A DNA stretch of 6,463 bases from an uncultured Sphingobacteriia bacterium (GTDB lineage: Bacteria; Bacteroidota; Bacteroidia; Chitinophagales; Chitinophagaceae), in contig CAMFKK010000148.1 in NCBI GenBank assembly GCA_945957225.1, positions 1 to 6,463 of the forward strand. Reading direction: 5' to 3'. The translations under genes and the position numbers were made by a program. Positions within the stretch are counted from its first letter, which is position 1, and every line of letters starts with the position of its first letter. This document shows, one piece after another, positions 4,840 to 6,463 of the stretch. The notes beneath the pieces were generated by a model. That model was not told the DNA's origin. It saw only the letters and a program-made list of their open reading frames with translations, and searched no databases.

Positions 4840-5766
4840 ATGCCCACAAAATTTGTTTTTTTAATATTACCTCAACTGCATTTACTTGATTTAGCAGGTC
4901 CAGACCAAGTTATCCATGAAGCCATTGATTTTAATGCCAATTTTAGCATTGAATATTGCGGAATTGGCATGGAAGTAAATACATCAGCAGGATTGGGTAT
5001 ATCCAAACAAAAACACTATTCTAAAATAAATTTTTCGGAAAACGACTTTTTAATTATTCCAGGAGCAAGTGTTAAATATATTCAGTCAAATGAATTTAAG
5101 GAGCAGAAAGATCTTTTTAACTGGATATACAATTGTTACCAATCTAATATTAATATTGTCAGTATATGTGTTGGGGCTTTTGTTTTGGGTTATGCTGGTT
5201 TATTAAATAATATTAATTGCACTACACATTTTCAACTTACGAATGATTTACAAAATTTATTTCCAAAAGCAAACGTAAAAGAAAATGTTTTGTTTCAGAT
5301 AGATAGACGAATTTATACCAGCGCTGGCATTGTATCGGGTATAGATTTACTGTTGCATATAGTTGAGAGTTTAACTACGAATTATTTAGCTCACAAAGTT
5401 GCCAGAGAATTGGTGGTATATAATAGAAGAGAGGGTTCAAGTCCACAAAGTAGTATCTTCTTACAATTTAGAAACCATATACATAATGGCATCCATAAAG
5501 TACAAGATTATATATTAGAAAATATACACTTACCTCTAGCAATTTCAGATTTAGCCCAAATAGCTAATATGAGTGAAAGAAATTTTACAAGATTATTTAA
5601 ACAGGAGACAGGCTGCACAGTAAATGAATATAAAACCATTATTAGAGTAGAAAAAATAAAGTATTTAGTTAAGAATCCAAACCTTTCTAGAAGTCAAATT
5701 GCCCAACAAATTGGATTGAAAAGTGAAAAACAAATAACAAGGCTTGTAAATAATGTATTTGGCTGA
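4840..5766 (+). CDS. GlxA-family regulator: DJ-1/PfpI domain plus AraC helix-turn-helix
   Basis: A 308-residue transcription factor. The N-terminal class I glutamine amidotransferase-like (DJ-1/PfpI) domain spans about 4-175: VFLILPQLHLLDLAGPDQV, DDFLIIPGA-type strand (here NDFLIIPGA, 68-76), nucleophile elbow SICVGAFVLGYAGLL with Cys110, CTTHFQL and IYTSAGIVSGIDLLLHIVE. Domains of this type in GlxA regulators usually sense rather than catalyse. The C-terminal AraC domain (about 215-308) has both helix-turn-helices: ISDLAQIANMSERNFTRLFKQETG and RSQIAQQIGLKSEKQITRLV. The protein ends at VFG, earlier than usual; family members normally continue with a short helix such as SPxEYR. It lies 80 bases after the NlpE-like gene with no terminator between, so it may be co-transcribed and may regulate that unit. 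The ligand is unknown. No promoter of the TTG/TAnnTTTG type was seen directly upstream. Confidence 0.92.
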   Translation: MPTKFVFLILPQLHLLDLAGPDQVIHEAIDFNANFSIEYCGIGMEVNTSAGLGISKQKHYSKINFSENDFLIIPGASVKYIQSNEFKEQKDLFNWIYNCYQSNINIVSICVGAFVLGYAGLLNNINCTTHFQLTNDLQNLFPKANVKENVLFQIDRRIYTSAGIVSGIDLLLHIVESLTTNYLAHKVARELVVYNRREGSSPQSSIFLQFRNHIHNGIHKVQDYILENIHLPLAISDLAQIANMSERNFTRLFKQETGCTVNEYKTIIRVEKIKYLVKNPNLSRSQIAQQIGLKSEKQITRLVNNVFG

Positions 5767-5787
5767 TTTTGTACAATTCTTGTCCTT

Positions 5788-5815
5788 TTGAAGTAAATTT
5801 TAAAAATGATTTTTG
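5788..5815 (+). promoter_or_regulatory. Weak promoter candidate for the M1 peptidase gene
   Basis: TTG (5788-5790) is followed after 17 bases by GATTTTTG (5808-5815), one mismatch from TAnnTTTG. The spacing is a little short of the usual 19-21. The box ends 19 bases before ATG 5835. An AT-only inverted repeat (AATTTTA 5796-5802, TAAAATT 5819-5825) overlaps it and is probably incidental. Confidence 0.3.
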
Positions 5816-5834
5816 CATTAAAATTAGCAAACTA

Positions 5835-6463
5835 ATGCAAAAATATATTTCAGCTTTCTTGTTTTTGCTTTTTATTTGGTTGGGTAATTGTTATGCTCAA
5901 AGTAAAATTGATATCTTACATAACAAACTAGAACTTGAGTTTGATTGGCAGAAAAAACAAGCCAAAGGAATTGCAACAATCAAATTTAAAGTTTTAACAG
6001 CCACCAATAATATTCAACTAGATGCAGGATTTCTAACTATTAATTCAATAAAGTTAGCCAATATAACAAACTTAAAATTCATATACAATGGAAATGATGA
6101 TAAATTAGGCTTGTATATTGAATTAGACAAAATCTATACTACTAATACTGAAATTGAAATTGAGATTGACTATAATACCAATTATATCAATCAAAGTGAT
6201 CCAAATAATTTAGGTGGTAGTTATGGCAGAGGAATTCGTTTTTTCCATCCAACACAAAGCAATCCAATAAAAATAAAACAACTTTGGAGCAATGGAGAAC
6301 CTGAAGGCAATAAATATTGGTACCCTTGTCTAGAGTCAATACAAGATGTAAGAACAACAGAATTAATTGCAACTGTAGATGACAGTTTAACGGTAATCAC
6401 AAATGGAAGATTGCTGAATAGAAAACAAGAAACCAAGGGTAAAAGAACATTTCACTATAAATC
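5835..6463 (+). CDS. M1-family metallopeptidase (aminopeptidase N-like), N-terminal part
   Basis: An exported peptidase cut by the right edge; 209 complete codons are visible. Residues 1-21 form a signal peptide (hydrophobic SAFLFLLFIWLG, cleavage likely after CYA). The mature chain opens with the M1 N-terminal beta-sandwich: IDILHNKLELEFDWQKKQAKG (25-45), DAGFLTINSIKL (63-74), DDKLGLYIELDKIY (88-101) and EIEIEIDYNT. The family block RGIRFFHPT (132-140), then QLWSNGEPEGNKYWYPC (149-165) and VRTTELIATVDDSLTVITNG (172-191), is diagnostic; QxWSxGEPExNRYWFP is the usual form. Family members are zinc aminopeptidases; the GxMEN substrate motif and HExxH zinc motif lie beyond the window, so activity cannot be judged. 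It starts 68 bases after the GlxA-type gene, in the same direction. Confidence 0.93.
   Translation, partial: MQKYISAFLFLLFIWLGNCYAQSKIDILHNKLELEFDWQKKQAKGIATIKFKVLTATNNIQLDAGFLTINSIKLANITNLKFIYNGNDDKLGLYIELDKIYTTNTEIEIEIDYNTNYINQSDPNNLGGSYGRGIRFFHPTQSNPIKIKQLWSNGEPEGNKYWYPCLESIQDVRTTELIATVDDSLTVITNGRLLNRKQETKGKRTFHYK

Noticed and set aside
4788..4887. Small ATG-started frame (MGMINELQKQ...) overlapping the GlxA-type gene start
   Set aside because: It runs about 33 codons mostly inside the regulator gene in another frame and shows no family features.
6187..6436. Two minus-strand open frames near the right edge
   Set aside because: Both lie opposite the M1 peptidase coding region, which has diagnostic motifs.

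Overview
The window is AT-rich DNA from a member of the Bacteroidota, probably a flavobacterial, sphingobacterial or Chitinophaga-like relative. This rests on protein style (KOW mini-protein, HxlR/SRPBCC/TfoX/VOC set, choloylglycine-hydrolase-like enzyme with signal peptide, M1 peptidase), on start codons that lack Shine-Dalgarno sequences and follow A-rich leaders, and on promoter-like TTG...TAnnTTTG elements typical of the phylum. No rRNA, tRNA, CRISPR array, insertion sequence or phage gene was recognised.

Layout. Positions 1-118 hold what looks like the remnant of an AraC-type regulator, running in frame, across one stop codon, up to the start of a 62-residue KOW-motif protein (119-307). 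A gap with an AT-rich inverted repeat (308-500) separates it from a convergent hxlR-type regulator gene (905-501, minus strand). Divergent from that gene is a tight three-gene unit: SRPBCC-fold protein (1004-1465), TfoX N-terminal-domain protein (1467-1811) and VOC/glyoxalase-like protein (1843-2211). The unit ends at a clear intrinsic terminator (2223-2254). The 92-bp divergent intergenic region carries a perfect 11-bp inverted repeat (925-935/943-953) whose two arms each supply the TTG of one of two opposed promoter candidates. This is the clearest regulatory signal in the window.

A 311-bp stretch without a recognisable gene (2256-2566) follows. Then comes a second plus-strand unit: a secreted N-terminal-cysteine hydrolase of the choloylglycine hydrolase/penicillin acylase family (2567-3625), a 68-residue two-helix membrane protein (3645-3851) and an exported protein built from two copies of the same NlpE-like domain (3857-4759). 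A GlxA-type regulator (DJ-1/PfpI domain plus AraC helix-turn-helix) follows at 4840-5766. The window ends inside an exported M1-family metallopeptidase (5835 to the edge), of which only the signal peptide and N-terminal beta domain are present.

How they may work together. The first block reads as an HxlR-controlled small-molecule or stress-response cassette. The second reads as an envelope/periplasmic set (amide hydrolase, membrane protein, NlpE-like sensor or binding protein) followed by a possible regulator. Both are inferences from order and spacing. I see no strong evidence for a wholly new system; the best leads are the shared operator, the AraC remnant before the KOW gene, and the duplicated NlpE-like protein next to the hydrolase.
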